From positions 558,001-622,000 of the forward strand of contig NZ_CP075529.1 of assembly GCF_025809055.1 (NCBI RefSeq): a DNA stretch of 64,000 nt, written 5' to 3'. Origin of the DNA: Devosia sp. GTDB taxonomy: Bacteria; Pseudomonadota; Alphaproteobacteria; Rhizobiales; Devosiaceae. Positions 24,883-33,900 of this stretch are shown in pieces; positions within the stretch are counted from its first letter, which is position 1; every line of letters begins with the position of its first letter. Both the position numbers and the translations under genes were made by a program. The notes below the pieces were generated by a model, which saw only the letters and a list, made by a program, of their open reading frames with translations, was not told where the DNA came from and did no database searches.

Positions 24883-26154
24883 ATGACCGATTCCATCTCC
24901 GAATTCTCGAGACTGCGTCAGCAGGTCGGCATCTCCCTTGAAGAGCTGGCTCCGATCGTAGGATTTTCGCTCTCGACAGTGTATCGTTGGGAGCGCGGAC
25001 AGCAGGAGCCCCGGGCTGCGGCAATGGTCGTGTTGCAGGGCATGCTCGGTGCCCGGCCGCAGATCGTCAACAACGACCCCAAGTTTACCTTCATCGACCT
25101 TTTCGCCGGCATCGGCGGAATCCGTCGCGGCTTCGATCATATCGGCGGCAAGTGCGTGTTCACCAGCGAGTGGGACAAGTACAGCCAAGCGACCTACAAG
25201 GCCAACTATCGCAACGACGACCACGATGTCACCGGGGACATCACGAAAGTCGAGGCCGCCGACATTCCCGCGCATGACATCCTGCTGGCAGGCTTCCCTT
25301 GCCAGCCTTTCAGCATCGCCGGTGTTAGCAAGAAAAACGCGCTTGGCCGCGCTCATGGATTCGCCGACGAGACGCAGGGTACGCTGTTCTTCGACGTCGC
25401 GCGTATCATCGATCATCATCGCCCGAAGGCATTCGTCCTCGAGAACGTGAAAAACCTCGTCAATCACGACAAGGGGCGCACGTTCGAAATCATCATGGAC
25501 ACGTTGAAGAACAAGCTCGATTACGACGTCGTCGCCAAGGTCATTGACGCCAAGGGGTACGTGCCCCAGCACCGCGAGCGCATCTTCATCGTGGGCTTCC
25601 GCAAAGACCTGAAAGCTGGTTTCTCGTTCAACGATTTCGACATGGCCGATCCGTTCTCTGGCCCCAAGTTGAAGACGATCCTTCATCCCGAGGACGGCAG
25701 TGAAGGCCCCGACAAGCACTATACCGTGGGCAACATCGCGTCCGTCTCTGATCGCTACACGCTCACAGATCATCTCTGGCAGTACCTGCGGAATTATGCC
25801 GCCAAGCACCAGGCTGCTGGCAATGGATTCGGCTATGGCCTCGTCGGTCCGAACGACGTCGCGCGCACGCTGTCGGCTCGCTATTACAAGGACGGCTCCG
25901 AGATCTTGATTGATCGCGGCGCCGGCAAGAACCCTCGTCGATTGACGCCCCGGGAGTGCGCCCGCTTGATGGGCTTCGACGAGCCCGGCAAGGCCGAGTT
26001 CGTGATCCCCGTGTCGGATACGCAAGCATATCGGCAGTTCGGGAACAGCGTCGCCGTGCCGGTGGTAAAGGCCGTCGCCAGCCACATGCTGCCATTCATC
26101 GAGAAGGCGCTGGCGACCGCCGCGACGTTGGAGCCGATGAAGCTCAGCGCCTAA
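24883..26154 (+). CDS. C5 cytosine methyltransferase of an EcoRII-type system
   Basis: A 423-residue methyltransferase. Residues 5-50 form an XRE-like HTH (VGISLEELAPIVGFSLSTVYRWERG), then the Dcm core: motif I FIDLFAGIGGIRRGF (70-84), catalytic AGFPCQPFS with Cys140, VLENVKNL (motif VI), QHRERIFIVGF (VIII) and RQFGNSVAVPVV (X). It should methylate the inner cytosine of the site cut by the neighbouring EcoRII-type enzyme, CCWGG in characterised members. The HTH may make it its own repressor. ATG 24883 with GAGGGCG is chosen over an upstream in-frame ATG. The gene ends 3 bases into a convergent small gene. Confidence 0.92.
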   Translation: MTDSISEFSRLRQQVGISLEELAPIVGFSLSTVYRWERGQQEPRAAAMVVLQGMLGARPQIVNNDPKFTFIDLFAGIGGIRRGFDHIGGKCVFTSEWDKYSQATYKANYRNDDHDVTGDITKVEAADIPAHDILLAGFPCQPFSIAGVSKKNALGRAHGFADETQGTLFFDVARIIDHHRPKAFVLENVKNLVNHDKGRTFEIIMDTLKNKLDYDVVAKVIDAKGYVPQHRERIFIVGFRKDLKAGFSFNDFDMADPFSGPKLKTILHPEDGSEGPDKHYTVGNIASVSDRYTLTDHLWQYLRNYAAKHQAAGNGFGYGLVGPNDVARTLSARYYKDGSEILIDRGAGKNPRRLTPRECARLMGFDEPGKAEFVIPVSDTQAYRQFGNSVAVPVVKAVASHMLPFIEKALATAATLEPMKLSA

Positions 26155-26462
26155 TGCGTTGTCTTGGTGATCTCGGCGCTGGTGCCAAAAAGGTCGATCG
26201 CTCGGTTGACTACCAGCGGCGGGCCCTCGAATTTGAAGCCCCAACCGAGGTCTTGGCCGTCGTCCTCGGCATAGATGACGACCTTCAATTCCTCGATGCC
26301 CTCGGCGCCGTCGAGCGCAGCTTTCAGCTTCGCGACAAGTGGTCCGACGATCTGGGCGAATTCCTCGCTCCAGACGCGGTCCATGGGCAATCGCTGCCCT
26401 TCGAACTCTACAAGCCATTCCATGCGACAACCATCGCCTGTGGCCAGCGGGTCAGTCAACAT
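26151..26462 (-). CDS. Antisense-oriented hypothetical protein inside the RM system
   Basis: An ORF of up to 103 residues on the opposite strand fills the gap between the methylase and vsr genes. Its stop overlaps the methylase stop, and its ATG at 26462 overlaps the vsr ATG (26461) head to head in a CATG. A second start at 26423 (MEWLVEFEGQRLP) is equally possible and gives 90 residues. The protein is acidic with an alternating helix/strand pattern and no motif I recognise. It may be a control protein or an unrelated passenger; the coding call rests on the gap otherwise being empty and on its protein-like composition. Confidence 0.5.
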   Translation of the reverse strand: MLTDPLATGDGCRMEWLVEFEGQRLPMDRVWSEEFAQIVGPLVAKLKAALDGAEGIEELKVVIYAEDDGQDLGWGFKFEGPPLVVNRAIDLFGTSAEITKTTH

Positions 26463-26916
26463 GGCTGACGTCGTCGACAGCGTGACCAGATCACGCATGA
26501 TGTCTGGCATTCGCGGAAAGAACACCAAACCGGAATTGCTGATCCGCACCGGCCTTCACGCGCTCGGCTTCAGGTATCGGCTGCATCCAAAAGAGATACC
26601 CGGCAAACCCGACCTTTGGCTGCCGAAGCATCGAGCAGCAATCTTCGTGCACGGCTGTTTCTGGCACGGCCACGACTGCTCTCTTTTCAAACTCCCGGGG
26701 ACGCGGCAAGACTTCTGGCAGCAGAAGATCGATACGAATCGCGCTCGAGACGTGAAGGTCGATAGTCTGCTCGGCGAACGTGGCCTCCGTCGCCTCGAGA
26801 TTTGGGAGTGCGCTTTCCGTGGGCCGGGGCGCATTGGCTTGGAAGAGACCCTGACGCGCACTGCCGAATGGCTGAAAAGCGAGGAGGGTCGAGGCGAGAT
26901 CAGGGGGACGATCTAG
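26461..26916 (+). CDS. vsr: Very-short-patch repair endonuclease
   Basis: A 151-residue Vsr endonuclease. The conserved blocks are RSRMMSGIRGKNTKPE at the N-terminus, PGKPDLWLPKHRAAIFVHGCFWHGHDC (split here into the Asp of KPDL and the zinc-binding His/Cys of CFWHGHDC), then FWQQKIDTNRARD and the ending RRLEIWECAF. Vsr nicks T:G mismatches that arise when 5-methylcytosine deaminates, limiting the mutational cost of the neighbouring methylase. It lies between the methylase and the restriction gene, a common arrangement. Confidence 0.93.
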   Translation: MADVVDSVTRSRMMSGIRGKNTKPELLIRTGLHALGFRYRLHPKEIPGKPDLWLPKHRAAIFVHGCFWHGHDCSLFKLPGTRQDFWQQKIDTNRARDVKVDSLLGERGLRRLEIWECAFRGPGRIGLEETLTRTAEWLKSEEGRGEIRGTI

Positions 26917-26917
26917 G

Positions 26918-28144
26918 ATGATGGAACTAAGCGACTGGCTGGCCGAGTACAGCGGGCTGTCGTACACGTGGTACGTGAAACGGCTGTCTGGCAATGACAC
27001 TTTGGCCAACGGCTCGCATCAGGCCGGCCCCTACATCCCTAAGCAGCTGCTCTTCGAGGTGTTTCCGGCGATCAACCGGATCGACGTCGACAATCCAGAT
27101 CTCTGGATCGACCTGTTCATCGACAGTCATGCCGACGCTCGGCAGGTCCGGCTGATCTACTACAACAGCAAGCGCGCCAAGGCCCAGAAGAACGGGCGAG
27201 ACGAAACACGCTTGACGAATTTCGGCGGTGCGGAATCCGCGTTGCTCGATCCCGACAGCACCGGTGCTCTGACCGTTTTCGCGTTTCCGGTGTCGCAGGG
27301 CGAAACGCCCGAGTGCCACGTTTGGGTCTGCCGTCACGGGACAGAGGAAGACGTCGTCGAGGATCGCGTCGGGCCGATCGAGCCGGGCAAGTCCGTCATC
27401 CTGCCGGCAGGCGGCACGATACAGGGCAGCCTTGCTTTGGTGGCGCCGGTCCGTGCCAACTGCTGGCTCAATGCCACGGAAATCCCGCCGGCGTGGCTGA
27501 CGAAATTTCCTTCTGGCATGGAGATCATCGCGAAGGCCGCTGAGCTGCAGTCGCACGCGTCGCTCATGCCCGATCAGCGGCTCATGCGCCGGCGCACGTG
27601 CGAGTTCGAGATCTACCAGAGCGTCGAGCAGGCGATCGAACTGCCGCTGATCATGCAGGGCTTTACGACCGTCGACGCGTTCATCGCGCGGGCGCAGACA
27701 ATACTGCAGCGCCGCAAGTCGCGCTCTGGTCGATCGCTCGAGCTGCACGCGCGCGAAATCTTCACGGAAGAAAAGCTCGTCGAGGGCACGCATTTTTCGC
27801 ACCAGCCAGTGTCCGAACCCGGCAAGAGCCCTGACTTCCTGTTCCCATCGCAGACCGCCTATCAGGACCCGTCATTCCCTGCTTCGAAGCTACGGATGCT
27901 GGCGGTCAAGACGACGGTGAAGGATAGGTGGCGGCAGATCCTGAACGAGGCCAACCGCATTCCCGAGAAGCATCTGCTGACGCTGCAGGAGGGCGTGTCG
28001 GAAACACAGTTCAAGGAGATGGTGGACGCGAACGTCAAGCTCGTCGTCCCTCAGCCGATCATCGAGAAATTCCCGAAATCGGTGCAGCCGCATCTGCAGA
28101 CGCTGGAATCGTTCATCGGCGACATCAGGGTCTTGAACACCTGA
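26918..28144 (+). CDS. EcoRII-type restriction endonuclease
   Basis: A 408-residue protein. Residues 1-170 match the EcoRII effector (B3-like) DNA-binding domain (SYTWYVKRLSGNDTLANG, QVRLIYYNSKRA). The C-terminal part is the EcoRII catalytic domain of the PD-(D/E)xK class: an Asp in SPDFLFPS, then LAVKTTVKDRW, where the two Lys spaced by four match the catalytic Lys pair known in EcoRII, then the LTLQEGVSETQFKEM block. EcoRII is a type IIE enzyme that needs two CCWGG sites. The start follows the vsr stop by one base; ATG 26921 is an alternative. The set methylase-vsr-endonuclease is complete and looks functional. Confidence 0.93.
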   Translation: MMELSDWLAEYSGLSYTWYVKRLSGNDTLANGSHQAGPYIPKQLLFEVFPAINRIDVDNPDLWIDLFIDSHADARQVRLIYYNSKRAKAQKNGRDETRLTNFGGAESALLDPDSTGALTVFAFPVSQGETPECHVWVCRHGTEEDVVEDRVGPIEPGKSVILPAGGTIQGSLALVAPVRANCWLNATEIPPAWLTKFPSGMEIIAKAAELQSHASLMPDQRLMRRRTCEFEIYQSVEQAIELPLIMQGFTTVDAFIARAQTILQRRKSRSGRSLELHAREIFTEEKLVEGTHFSHQPVSEPGKSPDFLFPSQTAYQDPSFPASKLRMLAVKTTVKDRWRQILNEANRIPEKHLLTLQEGVSETQFKEMVDANVKLVVPQPIIEKFPKSVQPHLQTLESFIGDIRVLNT

Positions 28145-28146
28145 GG

Positions 28147-28860
28147 CTACAGCTTCAGGCTGGACCTTCCGACCACTCGTCGCATGTCGGTGCCGAAGAT
28201 CGAGTGAGGGCGATAGAGCGGGGTGCCGTTGATGTTCACTGCCTGCGCCGCCGACCCATTCAGCGTCACGTGATCCATGACAGCCGTGTGGGTTTCGTCA
28301 GGCATATAGATGGCTGAAAAGCCCATGCGCTTGTAGAGATTCATCCGACTGGTGGTCCAGAACTCCTCCGGCTCCTTGAAGAAGCCAAAACCGATGCCCT
28401 CGATGGAATTGGAGGAATAGAGCAGGCGTTCGCGGGCCACTTCGCTCTTCACGGATATGACGAGGTTCGTCGGACCGCAGGGGATAAGGATATCGCCGAA
28501 TGCCTGCAGCTCGGACATGTTGCCTTCATTGAGAAGAGCGTGGCCAGGCATCGTCCAGACAGGCCACCGTTCAACGTCCAGTTCCATCTCGGGGATGCCT
28601 TCATTCGTCAGCACGTCACTGCAGAGCAGTTCCATGATGGTGCCGCCGTTGCCGCCACGGTCGAGCATGGGATAAGCGAACGGCGGGGGCAGGTTAGGAT
28701 GCTGGACCCTGAATGCCTCATTCACGTTCGTCGACACTATCCGTGTGCCTAGCGTCAGCTCGCAGAAGTGGACGACCGCTCTGGACGTCGATTGCATCGC
28801 CACTTGGTTGAACAAGCAGGGGCAGAGCTTCAGAAGCGCCTTGTATTGACCGACCGTCAT
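28147..28860 (-). CDS. Hypothetical protein, possible PD-(D/E)xK-like fold
   Basis: A 237-residue protein ending 2 bases from the restriction gene, in the opposite orientation. No family is recognised. A segment GDILIPCGPTNLVISVKSE has the Asp ... (S)xK spacing of a nuclease of the PD-(D/E)xK kind, although the usual Glu or Asp before x-Lys is Ser here. The preceding region (MELDVERWPVWTM) and the aromatic FGFFKEPEEFW may form the rest of a compact alpha/beta domain. ATG 28860 is used; GTG 28881 is possible. It may be a defence or DNA-processing gene next to the RM system; this is speculative. Confidence 0.6.
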   Translation of the reverse strand: MTVGQYKALLKLCPCLFNQVAMQSTSRAVVHFCELTLGTRIVSTNVNEAFRVQHPNLPPPFAYPMLDRGGNGGTIMELLCSDVLTNEGIPEMELDVERWPVWTMPGHALLNEGNMSELQAFGDILIPCGPTNLVISVKSEVARERLLYSSNSIEGIGFGFFKEPEEFWTTSRMNLYKRMGFSAIYMPDETHTAVMDHVTLNGSAAQAVNINGTPLYRPHSIFGTDMRRVVGRSSLKL

Positions 28861-29125
28861 CTTGGGCAGCGGCTGCGGCACTGGTGAGACCGAGATCGGG
28901 CCGAAGGACGAAAGGCCCGCAAGGATTGTCGCTCGGTCCTTGGCCTACACCTTCATTGCCGGGTGGTCGACCACCTCGTCCCATGACGCGGCGCCATGAC
29001 CCATAGGGCAGTGTGGATGTAGACAACGCATTCTGATCCCCCAATTTTTCGGGGCACCGTAGGCGAAAAACGTAAACGCTTAGAATGCGATCTACTATTC
29101 GGCAGCGATATTAACGCTTGCTCGT

Positions 29126-29509
29126 CTAGACCCCGCGTCCGCTCAAAAACAGGGCGGCTGCCGGATCGAGCGGCAGAAGCAATACGATGAAGTCGATCGA
29201 CTGAAGCCCCACCGCCATCGGCCCGGCAGGGTCATGATACAGCTCACCTGCACGCATGACGACGCAATGATCGCCATCAGGGTGGCCTGCAGGGCCGACT
29301 GCAAGATACATGCCTTTCGGCGTCCACGTTGGCTTCTGATACTGCCAGATCTGGAAGCCGCGTGCCTCGATCCATTGCCACCACGCATGGAACCAATCGG
29401 GGTGCCCAGGCGATGCTGACATTGCCCTTGAAGCGACGGACCGACACGACGTGCGCGGGTTGATGTAGACCGAGCGGTCGGCCGGCGACTTGAACTGCAG
29501 AAGATTCAT
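29126..29509 (-). CDS. Small element protein of unknown function
   Basis: A 127-residue protein whose ATG overlaps the stop of the RuvC-like gene as ATGA, so the two are translated together. It has a tryptophan-rich helix (DWFHAWWQWIEARGFQIWQ) and a GDHCVVMRAGELYHDP segment in which Cys, His and Asp resemble the C-terminal half of small Cys-peptidase-like phage proteins (an open guess). No N-terminal half of such an enzyme is seen. The ending is hydrophobic (IDFIVLLLPLDPAAALF). Confidence 0.6.
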   Translation of the reverse strand: MNLLQFKSPADRSVYINPRTSCRSVASRAMSASPGHPDWFHAWWQWIEARGFQIWQYQKPTWTPKGMYLAVGPAGHPDGDHCVVMRAGELYHDPAGPMAVGLQSIDFIVLLLPLDPAAALFLSGRGV

Positions 29510-30147
29510 GACTTCACTCCATGAGTGGGTATCGCTGCCGGCGCCGGACGGACGGTCTTGCCGGCAGCTATGGGGGAGCCAGCTTTCGCCAGCGATCTGT
29601 TGATCCGAGCCTTGAGACGGCGCTTCTGGGTCTCGTTGGCTTCGCGGATGGGGGCGGCCTTCAGCCACTGCTCGGTGCCGATCAGCAGCACGCCGGCATC
29701 GACCTCGTCCTCGCAGCCGTCGAGGAGATAGATGCGCTGGGCATTGGCGACGGCGATGTCTTTCGGCGTGCTGCCACCACCAACGCCGGCGAGCTTGCGG
29801 GCCTGCGAGGCATCGAGATCGTCGACGACGCAGATGCCGAGGTGGGCGGCTTTCAGGTGGACGATGGCGCGATAGCCTGCCAGCAGAGCGGAGGTGGCTT
29901 TGTTGCGGCCGGTGTCGTTCTCGATGGAGAAGACATCGATCTGGCCGACGAGCTCCATGTCGACCATCAAGTCGCCGATCAGGCGATAAAGGGCAGCAAA
30001 CAGCTTCGAGTGCTCGCGGGCGGCATGGCTTTTCTTGATTCCGGCCATCTCACGAAGGTCGATCGCACGCGTGATGATGCTGCCGAAGTCGTCGCGCCAG
30101 GCGACGCCGGCGAAGGTGGCCAGATCGAAGGCGAGGACGCGGGTCAT
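29506..30147 (-). CDS. RuvC-like Holliday-junction resolvase (phage type)
   Basis: A 213-residue protein with the RNase H-like fold of RuvC-type resolvases. Asp8 in LAFDLATFAG is the first catalytic residue, Glu76 in FSIEND the second, and the acidic pair in EDEVDAG (Asp147/Asp150) the third; GYRAIVHLKA is the helix between them. It would cut recombination or replication intermediates of the element. The C-terminal basic tail (RRLKARINRSLAKAG) fits DNA binding. It overlaps neighbours on both sides by 4 bases, in a minus-strand operon with two HTH proteins. Confidence 0.8.
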   Translation of the reverse strand: MTRVLAFDLATFAGVAWRDDFGSIITRAIDLREMAGIKKSHAAREHSKLFAALYRLIGDLMVDMELVGQIDVFSIENDTGRNKATSALLAGYRAIVHLKAAHLGICVVDDLDASQARKLAGVGGGSTPKDIAVANAQRIYLLDGCEDEVDAGVLLIGTEQWLKAAPIREANETQKRRLKARINRSLAKAGSPIAAGKTVRPAPAAIPTHGVKS

Positions 30148-30437
30148 GACGACACCGCCTTGCCTTTCGGCACGATCTCGACCTTCACTTCGTAGCCAAG
30201 GGCCTCGACGCAGCGGAACAGGAACTCGACGCCGATGTCCTCGAACTCTCCGCGATTGGTTTTGCTGAGTTTCTTCGTCAGCAGCTCGCGGTCGATACCG
30301 ATTCGTCGCGCCAGCTCAGCAGACTTGAGCCGCTGCTTCGTGCGTTCGCGATTCACGAAACCAGCGGCTTGCTCGCGAATCGGGTCCCAGCATTTTGGGC
30401 GGGGGCGGGTGCGGACGGCGTCCTGCAGAACGGTCAT
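30144..30437 (-). CDS. Small XRE-like DNA-binding protein
   Basis: A 97-residue protein with a helix-turn-helix at about residues 36-60 (KSAELARRIGIDRELLTKKLSK), followed by an EFLFRCVEALGYEVKVEIV end that resembles C-terminal strand elements of small phage repressors or antitoxins. It overlaps both neighbours by 4 bases. It is a good candidate for a regulator of the replication gene that starts upstream in the opposite direction. Confidence 0.7.
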   Translation of the reverse strand: MTVLQDAVRTRPRPKCWDPIREQAAGFVNRERTKQRLKSAELARRIGIDRELLTKKLSKTNRGEFEDIGVEFLFRCVEALGYEVKVEIVPKGKAVSS

Positions 30438-30694
30438 GCTGCGGCCCTCATTTCGAGTGCCGCAAGGATCGATGACTCTATTCGAGATAGTCTTTCCACG
30501 CCGAGGCGATCGATGTTGTGATTGAAGAGATACGTGATCTCGGACGGCTTCAGAGAAGGATCAATGGCCCTGATCGACTGCGACGTGACGCCATTCGACT
30601 TGAACAGATACGTAATCCTGTCGATCAATTCGTCCTTGTGAACGCGTTTTTCGACGGAATTATTGAATTGACGATGAGACTGAAGGCGCTGCAC
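30434..30694 (-). CDS. Small HTH-like protein
   Basis: An 86-residue protein. SNGVTSQSIRAIDPSLKPSEITYLFNHN looks like a helix-turn-helix, followed by a helix (RLSRIESSILAAL). GTG 30694 gives the full length, but a TTG at 30628 with AAGGA four bases upstream is better placed and would give 64 residues. It is the first gene of the minus-strand operon (30694 to about 29126) and faces the large replication gene across 249 bases. Possible DNA-binding regulator; family not recognised. Confidence 0.55.
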   Translation of the reverse strand: MQRLQSHRQFNNSVEKRVHKDELIDRITYLFKSNGVTSQSIRAIDPSLKPSEITYLFNHNIDRLGVERLSRIESSILAALEMRAAA

Positions 30695-30774
30695 CGAAGA
30701 CGATCCCTGCTATTTTGCAGAAGATCACGGCGTGCTTTGCTTAGGTCAACGCGAACGATTGAAAATAGTCGCGC

Positions 30775-30825
30775 ATGGATTGGCGTTTCAATCCATCGGA
30801 TGGTGTCAACATTGGTGTCAACATT
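30775..30825. promoter_or_regulatory. Origin- or operator-like repeats before the replication gene
   Basis: This short region holds three ordered motifs: a palindrome ATGGATT-N8-AATCCAT (30775-30796), whose arms and spacing match the one at 17191-17212; a CCATC-G-GATGG palindrome (30793-30803); and two tandem 12-bp repeats TGGTGTCAACAT (30801-30812 and 30813-30824). They sit about 120-170 bases before the primase-polymerase/helicase gene. Iteron-like repeats next to a replication protein are typical of origins, but they may equally be operators. Confidence 0.5.
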
Positions 30826-30943
30826 GGAAGCTTGACGAATAAAAACTGTCCGGGGTGTTGATTCGTGCGCCGCCTTGCGTATCTTCAATCGTGCGAGCCG
30901 ACGCTAGATCGGCAGCACAAATGCATAGATACGGAACGAGACA

Positions 30944-33900
30944 ATGCCGAAATGGCAGGACCCGAGAGGGTCGAAATCACCGACAGCACAGGCACGTCCG
31001 AGTGGCGGCATCGTCCTCAAGCCGACACCGCATCTTCCGGTGTGGGCGCCTGATCCTGCGTTCACCTTCGGACGAATCGGTCTCGCATTGCACGACCGCG
31101 GCTGGGCTGTGATCCCGCAGACTGACGGCCGCGACGGCGAGGATCGAAAGCCCGGCTTCCATCGCATGTACGTCGGCACGCCGCATCACGGGCAGATTCG
31201 TTACAAGAACCAGTATCGCATGCACGAAGCGATGCCCGACCGCCAGGTCGTCGAGATGTGGGCGAAGGGCGATGGGTGGAGGAAAAACGAAAAGCTCAAG
31301 GACTTGAACGTCGCTGGCGTGACCGGCGATTCCCCGGGGACCCATGGCTGGTTCTGCCTCGATCTCGATATTCTCGACCGCGACCTGATGCGGCAGGTGC
31401 AGGAGGCCGCGGACCGGCGTTTCGGTCGCACCCCTCTGATGCGTGGTCGCCTGTCGACGCCGAAGGCCGCGCTCTTCTTCAAGCGCAAGCTCGGCGCTCT
31501 CCGGCTGAAGCGGAAGAACTTCGAACTGCTCCAGCCCTTCGGTACCGAGAAGCAGCAAATCGAACTCAAAGACGACGGCACGCTCATTACTCTCTACGGA
31601 CGGCACCACGCGCAGGGCGAGGTCTATTCGTGGCTACGCGAAGCCGAGCCGTTCACGATGTCGCCGGACCAGCTGCCGGAGGCCGACGAAGAACAGATTA
31701 TTCAGTTCATCGGCGATGTGCATGACCTAGCCGGGATCGTCAAATACGACTCTATCCGCAGGGACTACGGCAAAGCGCTGGTCCAGTGGTTCGATACCGA
31801 TGTTGGTGAGATCCGCACGCCGCCAATGCCGAAGGCAATTTCGGAAGCACCTGTGCTGACGGATACCCGCCGCCACTGGTTGCTGGTGAGATCTAAGCCT
31901 TGGGCGCGGTACAATGCCGGCATCGTTGCCCCAATCGTAGGCGATAGCCGTGCAGTCGATTATGCCGGTGTGAACGCCATCGCCAAAGCGCTCTTTGACG
32001 AGTCCGTCGACTATCTCGACTACACCGCAAATGACAAGCTGCCGCCATCGACGGCAATGCGCGTGATCCGCGAGATGATCCGGGGCGACGCGACGAAGAT
32101 CGCTGCCGGCGCCCCTGATTTCGCGCCCATTGGCACCCGACGTCTAAATGCCGAAAGCAAGAAGCCCGAGCCGAAAGTCAGGCAGGGCGTCGTCCAGTAC
32201 GACGACGAGCTGTCCTGGCTGCCGCCACCGAAGAACCGAAAGCGTTTGCCGGACGATATTTATCGCCGCACGGATCCCGACGCCGCGGTAGCCAAAACGC
32301 TGGCGCTGAAGCCGAACGACGTCGAGACCACCGCTCGGGTATCGCGTGAAATCAAGGCCGCGATCATGCAGTGGCTGGATGCAGTCTGGATGTTCCAGAA
32401 CTCCAGTGGCGACAACCTCCCGCCGGCCCATTTGCTCAAAGCGCCGACCGGTTCAGGCAAGACGACGATGACGGCAAAATGCCTGTGTGAGTGGAAAGCG
32501 CTCCATCCCGATCGCAAGCTTAAGCCGATTTTGATGCTGCTGCCCAGCTACACCAACATCGACGAGATCGCTGGCCGTGAGGATCTGGGTCTTTGGACAA
32601 AGGCGACAGAGCACAGGGCAGCGGACATCATCGCCGAGGCCGGCTCGGGCCTGCACGTGGCCTTCTTCAAAGGCAAGCTCGCTGCCGGGTGCAACCAGAA
32701 GGAAAAGGTGGAGCTCCTGCAGGCCGCAGGTATGCCAACTTCGCGCCTATGCAAATCGGACGTCATGGAAGAGTTCGAACAGGATGGCGAGAAGGTCACA
32801 ACCAAAGTCCCGCGGTATTGCCCTTTCCATCCCAACAACCCAGAACTTGAAGACAAGGACCTCGCTTGCGGCGCGATGAAGCAGCTGCTTGAGCTGCCGG
32901 TCGCCGACCTCATCCTGTCGCCGCATGCGTTCGTCACTTCAAATATCCCGAAGGCTCTGAAGGATGTCGTCGGGGCCGTCGTGATCGATGAAAAAATCTG
33001 GGACAAGACGTTCGGCGTGCGGAAATTCCCGCTGCGGACATTCACGGCCGGCCGTCCTGAGCCAGAGGCCACCAAGGCCGAGAAGAAGAAGGGCGTCGAT
33101 GCCAAGGCCCGTTTCGGGTCGCGCGAGTTCCTCGGTCCCATCATTGCCAAAGCCATCGAGGAACGGACAGACATTGCCCGCGCCATTGTCGCCGTCGACC
33201 ACGGCAAAGATCGGCTAGACGACGTCCGCTGGGTCACCGGCGCTTTGCAAAGGATTGTCGTCGAAATCCATCCCGACATCCCAGTCACCGACCTTCGCGC
33301 CCACGTTGGCAAGCAGAAAACCAAGTATTTGGTCGACGAGCACATCGCCATCGGTTTGCTGCAGGAGCGAGTCAACGCCATCAGCGAGAACGTGGAAGTT
33401 CATGGCGAGAGAGATGCTCGCATCAAGCTGATCGACGACGGGGTCAATGTGTGCGTGAGCTGGCGCAAGAAGCTCAATTTCGGTGGTTGCCCGGTCATGT
33501 GGCTCGATGCTTCCGGCAACGCGCAAATCCTCGAGCGCATCTGGGGCTGCGAGATCACCATCCACGACATCGATGCGCCGCTGCTGGTCAAGACTGTGAT
33601 GATCCCGGACGGTTCCTACGCCAAATCCCGTCTATTGCCGCATCGCGACGATTCCAGCGAGACGGTCATGGCGAAGGCGGCGAGGCAGACGCTGCTGCGC
33701 GAGGCAATCAGCACACTCTCCATTATGCACGGCGACAGCGCCGTGGTTTCGGGCAGCGCCATGTCCGTCCGCAAGCACATCTTCGCAGGCTGGCAGCAGC
33801 CTACCAATGTCCATGGGATGCATTTCGGCGCAGTCCGGGGATTGGACTTCGCGAAACATCACGCAGCGGCCTTCAGCATCGGTCAGCTCGAGATGCCGCC

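Noticed and set aside
24832..26430. 532-codon ORF on the minus strand
   Set aside because: Opposite the EcoRII-type methyltransferase; no domain and shadow-like composition.
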